From contig JAJPHL010000045.1 of the NCBI GenBank assembly GCA_021325275.1, forward strand, positions 97,108 through 161,107: a DNA stretch of 64,000 bases, read 5' to 3'. Every line of letters begins with the position of its first letter. Position 1 is the first letter of the stretch. Source of the stretch: Terriglobia bacterium (lineage in GTDB: Bacteria > Acidobacteriota > Terriglobia > JAJPHL01). Shown here one piece after another: positions 36,009 to 44,726 of the stretch. The position numbers and the translations under genes were made by a program. The notes beneath the pieces were generated by a model, which ran no database searches, had not been told where the DNA came from, and saw only the letters and a list, made by a program, of their open reading frames with translations.

Positions 36009-37124
36009 CTACAACTTATCCTTATTGGTGGAGAGGACGGCGCGCAGCACCGCGACCGTCTTGTCGCGCTCCTGCGACGTGGCGGCGGTTACAGTGATGT
36101 GGCCGAGTTTGCGTTTCGGTCCTGGGCGTTTGCCGTAGAGGTGCAAGTGCGCACCGGGCACGGCGAGAATTTCGGCGGTCTCGGGCAACGTGCCGATCAA
36201 GTTGAGCATCGCGGAATGGCCTAGCGCCGACGTCGATCCGAGCGGCAGCCCGGCGATCGCGCGCATGTGGTTTTCGAACTGGCTGGTCTCGGCGCCCTCG
36301 ATGGTCCAATGGCCCGAGTTGTGAACGCGCGGCGCCATTTCGTTGGCCAGCAATTTCCCTTTGTACTCGAAAAACTCGATCGCCAGGACGCCGGTGTACT
36401 CCAGTGCGTCGAGCACGCGAGTGGCGTAGTCTTCGGCCATCGTTTGCAGACGCGGCGAGAGTGCCGGCGCGGGCGCCAGCGAGAGTCGCAAGATTCCATC
36501 GCGATGATGATTTTCGATCAGCGGATAAAACGCGCGACGGCCGCGGCGGTCGCGCACGGCGAGCACGCTGACTTCGCGATCGAACGGCACGTGTTTCTCA
36601 AGAATCAGCGGGACGCCGCCCAGCGCGTCCCACGCGCCGCGCAGATCGCTGCGTTTTTTGAGGACGATTTGCCCCTTGCCGTCGTAACCGAACCGGCGTG
36701 TTTTTAAAACCGCGGGGAGCCCAACGCGATCGGCCGCGCGCGTCAGATCGCGGCGCGTTTCGATGGCGGCGTGCGCCGGCGTAGGGATGTCGAGCTTGCG
36801 GAAGAGCGCTTTTTCGTGCAGGCGCTCTTGCGACACTTCCAGTGCCGCCGGCGGCGGCATCACGGGAACGCGCTGCGCGAGAAATTGCGCCGTGTCCACG
36901 GGGACGTTCTCGAATTCATACGTCGCGAAGTCGATCGACGCCGCGAATCGCTGCAAAATGTCGGGATCGCTGTAATGGCCGACGAGCAATTTGCCCAATT
37001 CACCGGCGGGCGCTTCGGGATTGTTGTCCCAGAAGACGAAACGCAAACCCAGCGTGTGACCGGCGAGCGCGAGCATGCGCCCGAGTTGCCCGCCGCCCAA
37101 ACATCCACAGGTGGTCGCGCTCAC
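36009..37124 (-). CDS. purK: 5-(carboxyamino)imidazole ribonucleotide synthase
   Basis: A 371-residue ATP-grasp enzyme that makes N5-CAIR from AIR, bicarbonate and ATP in purine biosynthesis. Visible are [16 protein letters not shown] at the start, [11 protein letters not shown] (the ATP-grasp loop), [16 protein letters not shown], and [30 protein letters not shown], the hallmark C-terminal motif of PurK. It overlaps purE by 4 bp. Confidence 0.95.
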   Translation of the reverse strand: MSATTCGCLGGGQLGRMLALAGHTLGLRFVFWDNNPEAPAGELGKLLVGHYSDPDILQRFAASIDFATYEFENVPVDTAQFLAQRVPVMPPPAALEVSQERLHEKALFRKLDIPTPAHAAIETRRDLTRAADRVGLPAVLKTRRFGYDGKGQIVLKKRSDLRGAWDALGGVPLILEKHVPFDREVSVLAVRDRRGRRAFYPLIENHHRDGILRLSLAPAPALSPRLQTMAEDYATRVLDALEYTGVLAIEFFEYKGKLLANEMAPRVHNSGHWTIEGAETSQFENHMRAIAGLPLGSTSALGHSAMLNLIGTLPETAEILAVPGAHLHLYGKRPGPKRKLGHITVTAATSQERDKTVAVLRAVLSTNKDKL

Positions 37125-37642
37125 GAACGGTCGCTCTCTTGTTTCGCGGGTTTTCCCTTGCGAGGATCGGGCTGTTCCATCACCTTGCGCGTTTGCGCCG
37201 CGCGATAACGCTTCAACCGCTCGCGAAATTGCGGATGCTTCGCGCCGAGAATCGCCGCGGCCAGCAGTGCGGCGTTGATCGCGCCGGCCTTGCCGATCGC
37301 CAGCGTCGCCACGGGAATTCCCGCGGGCATCTGCACGATCGAGAGCAGCGAATCGACGCCGTGCAACGCTTTCGATTCCACCGGCACGCCGAGCACCGGG
37401 ATCGCGGTTTTCGCCGCAGTCATGCCAGGTAAGTGCGCCGCGCCGCCCGCGCCCGCGATGATCACTTCAATGCCGCGCTTCTCCGCCATGCCGGCGTATT
37501 CGAAGAGCAAGTCGGGCGTGCGATGCGCCGAGACCACGCGCGCTTCGTAGGGAATGCCGAGTTCCTCGAGCGTCTCAGCGGTGTGCGCGAGCGTGTCCCA
37601 ATCGGACTTCGATCCCATGATGAGTCCCACGAGCACGGCCAT
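37121..37642 (-). CDS. purE: N5-carboxyaminoimidazole ribonucleotide mutase
   Basis: A 173-residue enzyme that rearranges N5-CAIR to CAIR, working directly after PurK. The start [14 protein letters not shown], the [13 protein letters not shown] segment and [16 protein letters not shown] are typical of PurE class I. It is upstream of purK with a 4-bp overlap and is in the conventional purE-purK order. Length is normal, with a basic C-terminal extension ([12 protein letters not shown]). Confidence 0.95.
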   Translation of the reverse strand: MAVLVGLIMGSKSDWDTLAHTAETLEELGIPYEARVVSAHRTPDLLFEYAGMAEKRGIEVIIAGAGGAAHLPGMTAAKTAIPVLGVPVESKALHGVDSLLSIVQMPAGIPVATLAIGKAGAINAALLAAAILGAKHPQFRERLKRYRAAQTRKVMEQPDPRKGKPAKQESDRS

Positions 37643-37674
37643 TCTAAGAGTATAAAGGATGTGGAGGCGTGCAC

Positions 37675-38892
37675 ATGCTGAAGGTGATGTTGTTCACAAT
37701 GGCGCTAGTCGCCGCGAGCGCGTTTCTGCCGGCGCAGTCGAAACGCATTGTGATCGCCGCGGGGACGCTCTTCGACGGCAAGGGCGGCGTGTTGCACAAC
37801 ACGCGAATCGTCGTGGAAGGATCGAAAATTGTAGCGATCGATCCGCAAGCCGGGCCTGTCGACTACGATCTGCACACTCTCACCGTGATGCCCGGGTGGA
37901 TCGACGAGCATGTACACATCACTTGGAGTTTTGGCGCGGACGGAAAGAACGCGGGAATGACTCGCGCCACGCAAGAGGCCGCCTACGACAGCGCAGCCAA
38001 CGCCTACGCGACGCTGATGGCCGGATTCACTACCGTGCAAAGCGTCGGCAATCCGCTCGATGTCCCGCTGCGCGAGGCAATTGCGCGCGGTGCGCTGCCT
38101 GGTCCACGGATTCTGACGGCGATGGAGCCGATTAGCGGCCAGGGAGAGAAAACGGGAACGCCGGAAGAATCACGCGCGCACGTGCGGAGGCAGAAGGAAG
38201 CGGGCGCGGACTTGATCAAGATTTACGCGTCGGGTGGAATGTCGCAGGGCACGGCGACGTTGTCGCAGGCGCAGCTTGACGCGATCTGCGATGAAGCGCG
38301 CAAGGTGGGATTACGCACGCTGGTGCATGCGTATCGCGACGCCGTGCGCATGGCGACGGTCGCGGGATGCACGCAAGTGGAACATGGTCTCGGCGCAAGC
38401 GATGAAGATCTGAAATTGATGGCCGAGAAGGGAACGATTCTCGATCCGCAAGGCGGCCTGTTGCTCGACACGTACATTCGCGAGAAAGCCCGTTATATGG
38501 GCACGCCGTATTATCCGAAAGACGACGCCGGGTTCGCCGTGTTTGTTCCGCTGCTCGAAAAGCATCGCGATTTGCTGCGGCGCGCGTCGAAGATCGCGGG
38601 GCTGAAGATTGTCTTCGGCACCGACGCGGCGGCGGGCGTGCATGGAAACAACGCCGAGGAGTTTGTGATGCGCGTGCGCGACTGCGGCGTCGCGCCGATG
38701 GACGCGCTGGTGTCGGCGCAATCGCGTAGCGCGGAGGCGATGGGCCTGGGCGATCAGATTGGCTCAATCGCGCCTGGGATGCAAGCGGACATCATCGCGA
38801 TCGACGGCGACCCACTGCGCGACATCACGGCAGTGAAGCGTGCCGCGTTTGTGATGAAGGGCGGTCGCGTGTACAAGAACGTCGCGCGATGA
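37675..38892 (+). CDS. Exported amidohydrolase
   Basis: A 405-residue imidazolonepropionase-like amidohydrolase. The ATG at 37675 has GGAGG seven bases upstream, better than the GTG at 37669, and gives signal peptide [21 protein letters not shown]. Metal-binding HxH lies in [14 protein letters not shown], followed by [23 protein letters not shown] and VEHGLG (His ligands), and [11 protein letters not shown] (catalytic Asp). The C-terminus ([20 protein letters not shown]) is duplicated as a fragment after the RAYT element at 39631-39694. The family cleaves amides or imides; the substrate is unknown. Confidence 0.87.
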   Translation: MLKVMLFTMALVAASAFLPAQSKRIVIAAGTLFDGKGGVLHNTRIVVEGSKIVAIDPQAGPVDYDLHTLTVMPGWIDEHVHITWSFGADGKNAGMTRATQEAAYDSAANAYATLMAGFTTVQSVGNPLDVPLREAIARGALPGPRILTAMEPISGQGEKTGTPEESRAHVRRQKEAGADLIKIYASGGMSQGTATLSQAQLDAICDEARKVGLRTLVHAYRDAVRMATVAGCTQVEHGLGASDEDLKLMAEKGTILDPQGGLLLDTYIREKARYMGTPYYPKDDAGFAVFVPLLEKHRDLLRRASKIAGLKIVFGTDAAAGVHGNNAEEFVMRVRDCGVAPMDALVSAQSRSAEAMGLGDQIGSIAPGMQADIIAIDGDPLRDITAVKRAAFVMKGGRVYKNVAR

Positions 38893-38948
38893 AAACGGGA
38901 CTAGATCTAGCCGGTAGGGGCAATCTGCGGGGCATTGCGTTTCCAGAA

Positions 38949-38997
38949 GCCGGCCTAGCCGGCGAAATAATGTAGCCCACAGCGTGAGCTGTGGGTG
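38949..38997. repeat. Left terminal repeat of the RAYT element
   Basis: Reverse complement of the right end over 49 nt with a few differences. It contains two palindromes: AGCCGGC-CTA-GCCGGC and CCCACAGC-GTGA-GCTGTGGG (38977-38996). Confidence 0.75.
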
Positions 38998-39059
38998 CGC
39001 GGATCGAGGAAAACAAGCCCGCGAACGCGGGCGACATAAATCTCAGGGTCCAGAGGGCC

Positions 39060-39512
39060 ATGCCGAGAACATTCACCAATCTGTTGACACATTGCATATT
39101 TTCGACAAAAGGGCGGGAAGCTCTGATCGATCCCTCGATGCGAGTGGAACTGCATGCCTATCTCGGTGGCATTGTTCGGGAGATCGGTGGAACGGCGCTC
39201 GGTGTGAATAGCATGCCCGATCATGTTCATATGCTGTTCTCGTTGCCGCCAGCGGTCGCCCTTTCAGAAGCGATGAGGCTCATCAAGGCTAATTCCTCGA
39301 AATGGGTCCACGAAAGATGGCCCGAACGTCCGACCTTCGCCTGGCAGCTCGGCTTTGGCGCGTTCAGCGTCAGTAAATCGAGCGTTCCGCAGGTCTTGAA
39401 ATACATCGAAAATCAGAAGGAGCATCACCGCAAGACCACATTCCAGGAGGAGTTTCTCAATTTCCTGCGGCGGCATGAGGTTGAATTCGACGAACGCTAC
39501 ATCTGGAATTAG
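39060..39512 (+). CDS. REP-associated tyrosine transposase (Y1, IS200-like)
   Basis: A 150-residue transposase of the RAYT type. The HUH motif is MPDHVHML (H55-V-H57), and the probable catalytic Tyr is in VLKYIENQKEHHRK (Y115). Length (150) matches a minimal RAYT/IS200 TnpA. The ATG at 39060 is the start; the longer open frame upstream reads through the repeat. These enzymes cut and join single-stranded DNA at REP-like hairpins, which here flank the gene. The protein appears intact. Confidence 0.9.
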   Translation: MPRTFTNLLTHCIFSTKGREALIDPSMRVELHAYLGGIVREIGGTALGVNSMPDHVHMLFSLPPAVALSEAMRLIKANSSKWVHERWPERPTFAWQLGFGAFSVSKSSVPQVLKYIENQKEHHRKTTFQEEFLNFLRRHEVEFDERYIWN

Positions 39513-39575
39513 GATTCTTCAGACGGTTTGCTTTTATGTCGCTCGCTTCGCGAGCTTGATTGCCGTGACGTTGTA

Positions 39576-39624
39576 ACCCACAGCTTACGCTGTGGGCTAC
39601 AATATGCCGCCGGCTACGCCGGCT
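39576..39624. repeat. Right terminal repeat of the RAYT element
   Basis: Mirror of the left repeat: CCCACAGC-TTAC-GCTGTGGG (39577-39596), then CCGCCGGC-GGCT. It directly joins the amidohydrolase remnant. Confidence 0.75.
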
Positions 39625-39630
39625 CTTGCT

Positions 39631-39694
39631 GCGGTGCAGCGCGCCGCGTTTGTGATCAAGGGTGGTCGCGTGTATAAAAAATGTCGCGCCTTAG
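39631..39694 (+). pseudogene. 3' remnant of a second amidohydrolase copy
   Basis: The sequence reads AVQRAAFVIKGGRVYK, closely matching the end of the amidohydrolase at 37675-38892 ([17 protein letters not shown]). After VYK the frame is off by one base because of an extra A in a run of six A (39676-39681); without it the reading ends VYKNVAP-stop at 39692-39694. Homology starts right at the transposon end. The rest of this copy is gone, so the element probably replaced it. It could also be a local duplication of the 3' end. Confidence 0.8.
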
Positions 39695-40128
39695 CCAGGC
39701 CAGCCGTACTCTGGTGGATCAGGCGTTGGGATGTAGGGCCAGTCGTTTTTCCGAGGGAGGGCAAGGCGAGCGGCTTCGACGTCAGCCGGTTTCAAGAACA
39801 TCCCTCCCAAATCATTTCCTCCGTTGATCGCATAGAAGCGATATTCGGAGCCCATCATTTGATCATTGACGATCTTGAAAAATGCAAAGGTGGCTCGCCC
39901 CCATGAGTTTTCCTCCATTCCGGGCTCATAGATAACGAACTCGAAGTCACCACATCGAACGACATAGCGGCCGATACTAGTGTCATTCGTTTCGTCCACA
40001 ACCGCCGGTGACGTCACGTAGCCTTCCAGTGCCGGGACCAGTTCAAGGTATGCCGTCCGAATGCCGCCCTCGGCCAAGTCTTCTGCATCCAGCAAAATCA
40101 GTTGGTCGTAGTCGAGTTGGAAGCTCAT
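39691..40128 (-). CDS. Small conserved protein of unknown function
   Basis: A 145-residue acidic protein, unrecognised by named family. It starts MSFQLDYDQLILLDAEDLAEGG and has RYVVRCGDFEFVIYEPGMEE, WGRATFAFFKIVNDQ and YAINGGNDLGGMFLKPAD. I recall similar strings in proteins of soil bacteria but cannot name them. No signal peptide. The ATG at 40128 is my start; a GTG at 40137 would overlap the upstream peptidase stop as GTGA. It is probably co-transcribed with the M14 peptidase and may work beside it, for instance as an immunity-like protein; that is speculation. Confidence 0.6.
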   Translation of the reverse strand: MSFQLDYDQLILLDAEDLAEGGIRTAYLELVPALEGYVTSPAVVDETNDTSIGRYVVRCGDFEFVIYEPGMEENSWGRATFAFFKIVNDQMMGSEYRFYAINGGNDLGGMFLKPADVEAARLALPRKNDWPYIPTPDPPEYGWPG

Positions 40129-40133
40129 GTCGT

Positions 40134-43064
40134 TCACGTCTTCGGCTTTGCCGCGATGTCCTGCTCCAACGCTGGCAAGCGATATCGCTCCAGAAACCCT
40201 TCGTCGTCGACGGACGCTTCTACTTCCTTCGACTTCAGGTCCGAGGCGGCGCGGCGCAACGCGCTGACGTATTCCGCGCCGCGCTGCTTGGCTGTGCCTT
40301 CGAGCGCCGACACTGCGTCTTGCACTTCGGGGATGCGCTCCTTCTCGAAGCGTTCGAGTGCCGCGTCGAGTTTTGCGCGCTCCTCAATTGCCGCGGGACC
40401 GCGCGCGCCAAAAAAGGCGCGGTTCTGTTTCACCAGCGCCGCCAGGTCGGCGTGGACGCGTGCGGCCGGCGCGAAGCCTTCGCTACGGTCGCCACTGCGT
40501 TCGCCGCCACGGGCCGGCGCGGACGCCGCCGCGGGACGTGTCATGTTCGGGCCGTCGTAAATCGCGTTGAATACAAACTTGTAAGTCCCGTGCGATTGGC
40601 CGCGCCATTGTGGGCGGAATCCCAACAGGTACACGCGACCCTCGCCTAAATCCACTTCGAGTGCCGCGATTTTTCCTTGAATCCGTTCCGGATGCAGCAA
40701 GTAGCCGCTGGCCAGCGGATTGCGGTCGCGCGAGTATGTCGCCAGCACCGTGCCTTTGAATCCCGCTTTTGTTTCAAACGCGGGACCGCTTTCGAACATC
40801 ACGATCGGCTCGCGCGCCAATCCCCAATTTCCCGGCGACGCAGGATCGCGCAGTTCCACACGCAAGAGAGACCCTCGGCAGAAAAACTGTTCGTTCCTCA
40901 ATCCCGCCAGCACGTTGGTCACGGGCAGATTCAACTGTTCGATGGCGAATGAAGACGCGTTGTTGAACGCCACGAGCGTTCCGCCGCCGCGCACGAATGC
41001 ACGCAATGCGTCGGCGCCCGATTCGCCCAGGCCGCCCGCGTATTGACCCGGCACCGAGCCGGGCGCGAAGCCGTCCATGATCGATCGCGCCGAGGCGTCG
41101 GCCATCACGATGGTGTCGAGACGTTCGCGCAAATGTCCCGCTTGGATGTCTCCGTTGCGCAGCGTGACAGGTGCGAAACCGTAGTTTTCCAGAATCCAGC
41201 GCGTCCATCCTTCGTCGATCGACGCGTTCCAGGAGCGATACAAACCAACGCGCACTTTCTTCGTGGCCATCGTGCCTTCGGGCGCGGCGTTCATCGCGCG
41301 CGCGTTCAGGCCACGCTTGGCGGCGATCTCGGCGACGCGATTCTCCGCGAGTCCCGAGACGACAATCGCGCCGGCCTCGGGCGATTTCGCAAATCCCACC
41401 GTCGCGCCCGCCGCGAACGCGTCGTTCATCGCTTGAATGCTGGCGTTCTGGCGGTGACTAAACACAAACACGCCGCCACTGCCTTGCACACCACCAGCGA
41501 GCGGCGCGATTTTCTCGATGCGCTTCAGGGCGTTTCTTTGCGCGGCCGTTAGCGGTTCAATAATCGCCGCGGTCTCCACGCCCATCTGCATCGGCAGCGT
41601 CCACCCGGCGACGTCGTACGGCAAGATCGGCGGGCCATTCGGCGATTCGCGCAGATCGGGATATTTCTGCGGCTCGAACAACTCTTTTGCCAGGGATGCG
41701 AACGGTTGATCCATCAAGATGACCCACGTGCCCGCTTTGTAGTCGCGGCCGTTGGCGTGAAACGTTTGCGTCGCTTGATGCACCTCGAGGCCGTTGATCA
41801 GCATTTTCTCCATCAGCACCGCGGCCGTTGGCGCGTCGGCTTGTTCTTGCGGAATCACGTAAGCGTACGGCGGCGATTTCTTGAATTTCTCGATCGTGTC
41901 GCGGCCCGCTTGATAGCGATTGAAGAGCAATTCCTCGCGATACTTCGCCGACATGTCGAGTACCGACATGGATGCGCCCATCATGTAATGCACGGCGTCG
42001 GCCAGGCGCCACCAACCGCCGGTCCAGGGGCTGGAGTAGAAAACGCCGGCCTGCAAGTCTTGCTTATCGCGCGGAAAATCCTGCGTGGTGTAGAAGTGCG
42101 GTGTCGCGTAACGATAGAGCGCCGTTTCGGTGAAGAACGAAATGCTGTTGCGGAAAATATGCGTGAAATCGAGAAATCCCGCGTACCAATTGTCGAAGCC
42201 CACCCGATGCACGGCGCCCGGCATGCCGTGTTCGTCGAGATAGGCGGCCATGCCGATGCCGTAGAAATTCAGCCAGCGCGCCATCAGCGGATGAATGTTC
42301 GAGGAGATCGGCTCGGTGAACGGCGGAATGAAAATGCGCGTGGGAAACGGCGCCGTCTGATGGTGGCAGTAGAAAACCACGGGATCCCACTCGAGTTCGG
42401 TGCGCGTCACGTCCTGAGACTCGATCATGTTGTTCATGTATCCGTCGCGATTGTTGTCGTGACCAACGTACTCTTGCCACAAGTCGGGCAGGGGACTCAC
42501 TTCATACGGCGTGCCGACATTCCCCCGATACCACGTGGCCACTTGATTCTGTCCGTCGGGATTCAACGTCGGCCACAGCATCAGGATCACGTTGTTTAGA
42601 ATCGCGTCGACCTCGGGGTCGTTGCGCGCGGTAGCGAGTTTGTACGCCAGCAGGATCGTGTGCTGCGCGCCGGCCACTTCGCTGGCGTGCAAGCCGCCGT
42701 CGAGATGTACGATGGCCTTGCCTTCTTTCGCGAGCGCGTGCGCTTCATCGTCAGAGAGCCCGCGAGCTAGCGCGAGCCGCCGCGAAATATCTTTGTAGTG
42801 ATCGAGCTTGGCAAGATTTTCCGGCGACGAGATGATCGCGATTTCCCAGTCGAGGCCGCGCGTGGTTTTTCCCACGTTGATCAGCTTCACGCGATTGGAA
42901 GCGGCCGCGAGTTTCTGGAAGTACGCCCGCGATTCGTCGTAGGTGGCGAGATAAAAATCGTCGCCGGGCTTGTGGCCGAGTACGGATTCAGGCGTGGGAA
43001 CATTTTGCGCCGCGGCGAGAGTCGCCAGCGGTAAGAGTGAAAGAAGTAAGAGGCGAGCGCGCAT
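40134..43064 (-). CDS. Exported M14 zinc carboxypeptidase-like protein
   Basis: A 976-residue exported peptidase. Signal peptide MRARLLLLSLLPLATLAAAQ is followed by a carboxypeptidase A-like domain with HLDGGLHASEVAG (the HxxE zinc motif, H126 and E129), NPDGQN and later conserved His. A second half of about 400 residues (GLYRSWNASIDEGWTRW, RPAAASAPARGGERSGD) forms an additional domain and low-complexity region. The ATG at 43064 is chosen; the open frame beyond it reads a dispersed repeat and is not coding. The family removes C-terminal residues from peptides outside the cell. Confidence 0.85.
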   Translation of the reverse strand: MRARLLLLSLLPLATLAAAQNVPTPESVLGHKPGDDFYLATYDESRAYFQKLAAASNRVKLINVGKTTRGLDWEIAIISSPENLAKLDHYKDISRRLALARGLSDDEAHALAKEGKAIVHLDGGLHASEVAGAQHTILLAYKLATARNDPEVDAILNNVILMLWPTLNPDGQNQVATWYRGNVGTPYEVSPLPDLWQEYVGHDNNRDGYMNNMIESQDVTRTELEWDPVVFYCHHQTAPFPTRIFIPPFTEPISSNIHPLMARWLNFYGIGMAAYLDEHGMPGAVHRVGFDNWYAGFLDFTHIFRNSISFFTETALYRYATPHFYTTQDFPRDKQDLQAGVFYSSPWTGGWWRLADAVHYMMGASMSVLDMSAKYREELLFNRYQAGRDTIEKFKKSPPYAYVIPQEQADAPTAAVLMEKMLINGLEVHQATQTFHANGRDYKAGTWVILMDQPFASLAKELFEPQKYPDLRESPNGPPILPYDVAGWTLPMQMGVETAAIIEPLTAAQRNALKRIEKIAPLAGGVQGSGGVFVFSHRQNASIQAMNDAFAAGATVGFAKSPEAGAIVVSGLAENRVAEIAAKRGLNARAMNAAPEGTMATKKVRVGLYRSWNASIDEGWTRWILENYGFAPVTLRNGDIQAGHLRERLDTIVMADASARSIMDGFAPGSVPGQYAGGLGESGADALRAFVRGGGTLVAFNNASSFAIEQLNLPVTNVLAGLRNEQFFCRGSLLRVELRDPASPGNWGLAREPIVMFESGPAFETKAGFKGTVLATYSRDRNPLASGYLLHPERIQGKIAALEVDLGEGRVYLLGFRPQWRGQSHGTYKFVFNAIYDGPNMTRPAAASAPARGGERSGDRSEGFAPAARVHADLAALVKQNRAFFGARGPAAIEERAKLDAALERFEKERIPEVQDAVSALEGTAKQRGAEYVSALRRAASDLKSKEVEASVDDEGFLERYRLPALEQDIAAKPKT

Positions 43065-43121
43065 GACCACAGATGATACTCGACTTGGACCTCGATGGCT
43101 ACCGGTAGCCTGGCAATTTTG

Positions 43122-43242
43122 CCACCGAGAACACAGAGAAAAACTAGAGGACACAGAGATGTTCGACCTAAGGTGGACGTTCTCTGTGTCCTCTGTGTGC
43201 TCAGTGTGCTCTGTGGTTAAGTTTTCTCTGTGGTTAAGTTTT
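43122..43242. repeat. CACAGAG-type palindrome plus a tandem duplication
   Basis: Imperfect inverted arms at 43122-43161 and 43178-43216 share the sequence of the repeat at 27756-27857. Then CTCTGTGGTTAAGTTTT occurs twice in tandem (43209-43225, 43226-43242). The stop codon of the persulfide dioxygenase gene (43234-43236) lies inside the second copy. Confidence 0.7.
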
Positions 43243-44658
43243 CTGGCTTTGCGCGCACGCTGTGGGCGCGGCGTCCACCGGCAATCCGCTCGCGACCCAC
43301 GCATCCAATCCGCCAGTTACGTTGTAGACCTCGCGATAGCCGTGCGCTTGCAGCAATCCACACGCGGCGCTGGAGCGATAGCCGCCCTTGCAGTGCACGG
43401 CGACAGGTTTGGCGGGATCGACGCCGGGAAGCGGTCCTGCTTCGAGCGCCTTGGCCAGCGTGTCGAGCGGCTGATGGATCGCGCCGGTCATGTGGGTGGC
43501 GCGATATTCGCCAAGACGCCGTACGTCGAGCACTTGCCACTCTTCCGGATTCGGGCGGCGATGCTCCTGAAGTTGATGCACGGAAATTTGCGGGACGGTT
43601 TGAAGCGGATACCCGGCACGTTCCCAGGCCTCCACGCCGCCGCGCAAGTATCCCACTACGTTCTCGATACCCACGCGCGCCAAGCGCATCACCGACTCTT
43701 CTACTTTTTCGTCGTCCTCGGCGACAATCACGAGCGGTTTGTGCAAGCCGATGACGGTTGCGGCCCATGACGCGTATTGACCGCCGAGTCCAATGTTGAT
43801 CGATCCCGGCAAGTGACCCGCGCCGAACACCGACGCCGGCCGCGTGTCGAGCGCCACCGCGCCCGCCGTGATTTTCTCTTGCGCCGCGGCAGGATCGAGC
43901 GGGGCCGCTGCGATTGCCGTCAGCAACGCCGGGCCGTCGCGATTGATCGCCGCATCTTCCGCGAAGTATTCCGGACGATCAGGGAGCTCCGCCGTAAGCA
44001 TGTCGACGAATGCGTCGCGCGACATCGGCTGCAACGCGTAGTTAAATTGTTTCTGTTTCCCGATGGTCGACCAGCGCTCGGGACTCAAGTTTTTTCCGCA
44101 CAGCGATCCCGCGCCGTGCGCCGGATACACTTCCACGTCGTCGGGCAAGGTCATGATTTTTGTGCGCAGGCTGTCGTAAAGCAGTCCCGCAAGTTGGCGC
44201 GGTGTGTGCGACGGCGAGAGGTCGGGACGGCCGACGTCGCCGATGAAAAGCGTGTCGCCGCTCAGAAGCTTCGTGGGACGATCGGACGTCTCGGTGTCGG
44301 TGATCAGGATACACATGCTCTCGGGCGTGTGTCCGGGCGTGTCGAGAAAGCGGAGGCGCAATTTACCGACGGCGATCTCGTCGCCGTCATGCACCGCGAC
44401 GTGCGGGAATTTCGCTCCGGCCGCCGCGCCTAAATAAATCTTCGCGCCGACACGCTCGGCGATTTCGCGATGGCCGGAGACAAAGTCGGCGTGCAAGTGC
44501 GTTTCGATCACGTGCTTGATCGCCAGTCCTTGGGCTTTCGCTTCGTCGAGGTACAAGTCGACGTCGCGCTGCGGATCGACGACCACGGCTTCGCCTTGCG
44601 AGCCGATCATGTAAGATGCTTGCGCTAAACAGGTCAGGTAGAACTGCTGGAAGTACAT
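43234..44658 (-). CDS. Persulfide dioxygenase-rhodanese fusion
   Basis: A 474-residue enzyme of sulfide oxidation in the cytoplasm. The N-terminal metallo-beta-lactamase domain is of ETHE1 type (THLHADFVSGH at 53-63; later DTPGHTPESM), which oxidises glutathione persulfide. Two rhodanese domains follow: the first (about 260-340) reads VIVAEDDEKVEES with no catalytic Cys, while the second keeps it (VHCKGGYRSS, C423). Such fusions are known as BpPRF or CstB-like. The last codons and the stop fall in a tandem repeat copy. Confidence 0.9.
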   Translation of the reverse strand: MYFQQFYLTCLAQASYMIGSQGEAVVVDPQRDVDLYLDEAKAQGLAIKHVIETHLHADFVSGHREIAERVGAKIYLGAAAGAKFPHVAVHDGDEIAVGKLRLRFLDTPGHTPESMCILITDTETSDRPTKLLSGDTLFIGDVGRPDLSPSHTPRQLAGLLYDSLRTKIMTLPDDVEVYPAHGAGSLCGKNLSPERWSTIGKQKQFNYALQPMSRDAFVDMLTAELPDRPEYFAEDAAINRDGPALLTAIAAAPLDPAAAQEKITAGAVALDTRPASVFGAGHLPGSINIGLGGQYASWAATVIGLHKPLVIVAEDDEKVEESVMRLARVGIENVVGYLRGGVEAWERAGYPLQTVPQISVHQLQEHRRPNPEEWQVLDVRRLGEYRATHMTGAIHQPLDTLAKALEAGPLPGVDPAKPVAVHCKGGYRSSAACGLLQAHGYREVYNVTGGLDAWVASGLPVDAAPTACAQSQKT

Positions 44659-44726
44659 ACCTGCTCATGTTAGCAGAGCAGGCCCGTTATTGGAGCGCGG
44701 CAGCAAGTCCCCGCACCGAAAGGAGC

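Larger units (their letters stand above)
38949..39624 (+). mobile_element. RAYT element (REP-flanked tyrosine transposase)
   Basis: A 676-bp element bounded by two inverted 49-nt repeats (38949-38997 and 39576-39624), each with a core CCCACAGC-GT-AGCTGTGGG palindrome, with the Y1 transposase gene between them. The right end meets a truncated amidohydrolase copy. The flanks show no obvious target-site duplication, as expected for IS200/IS605-like single-strand transposition. Confidence 0.8.

Noticed and set aside
34785..36224. A 479-codon plus-strand frame antisense to the TldD-like gene and part of purK.
   Set aside because: Rich in Arg and His with no domain; the minus-strand genes have clear motifs and signal peptides.
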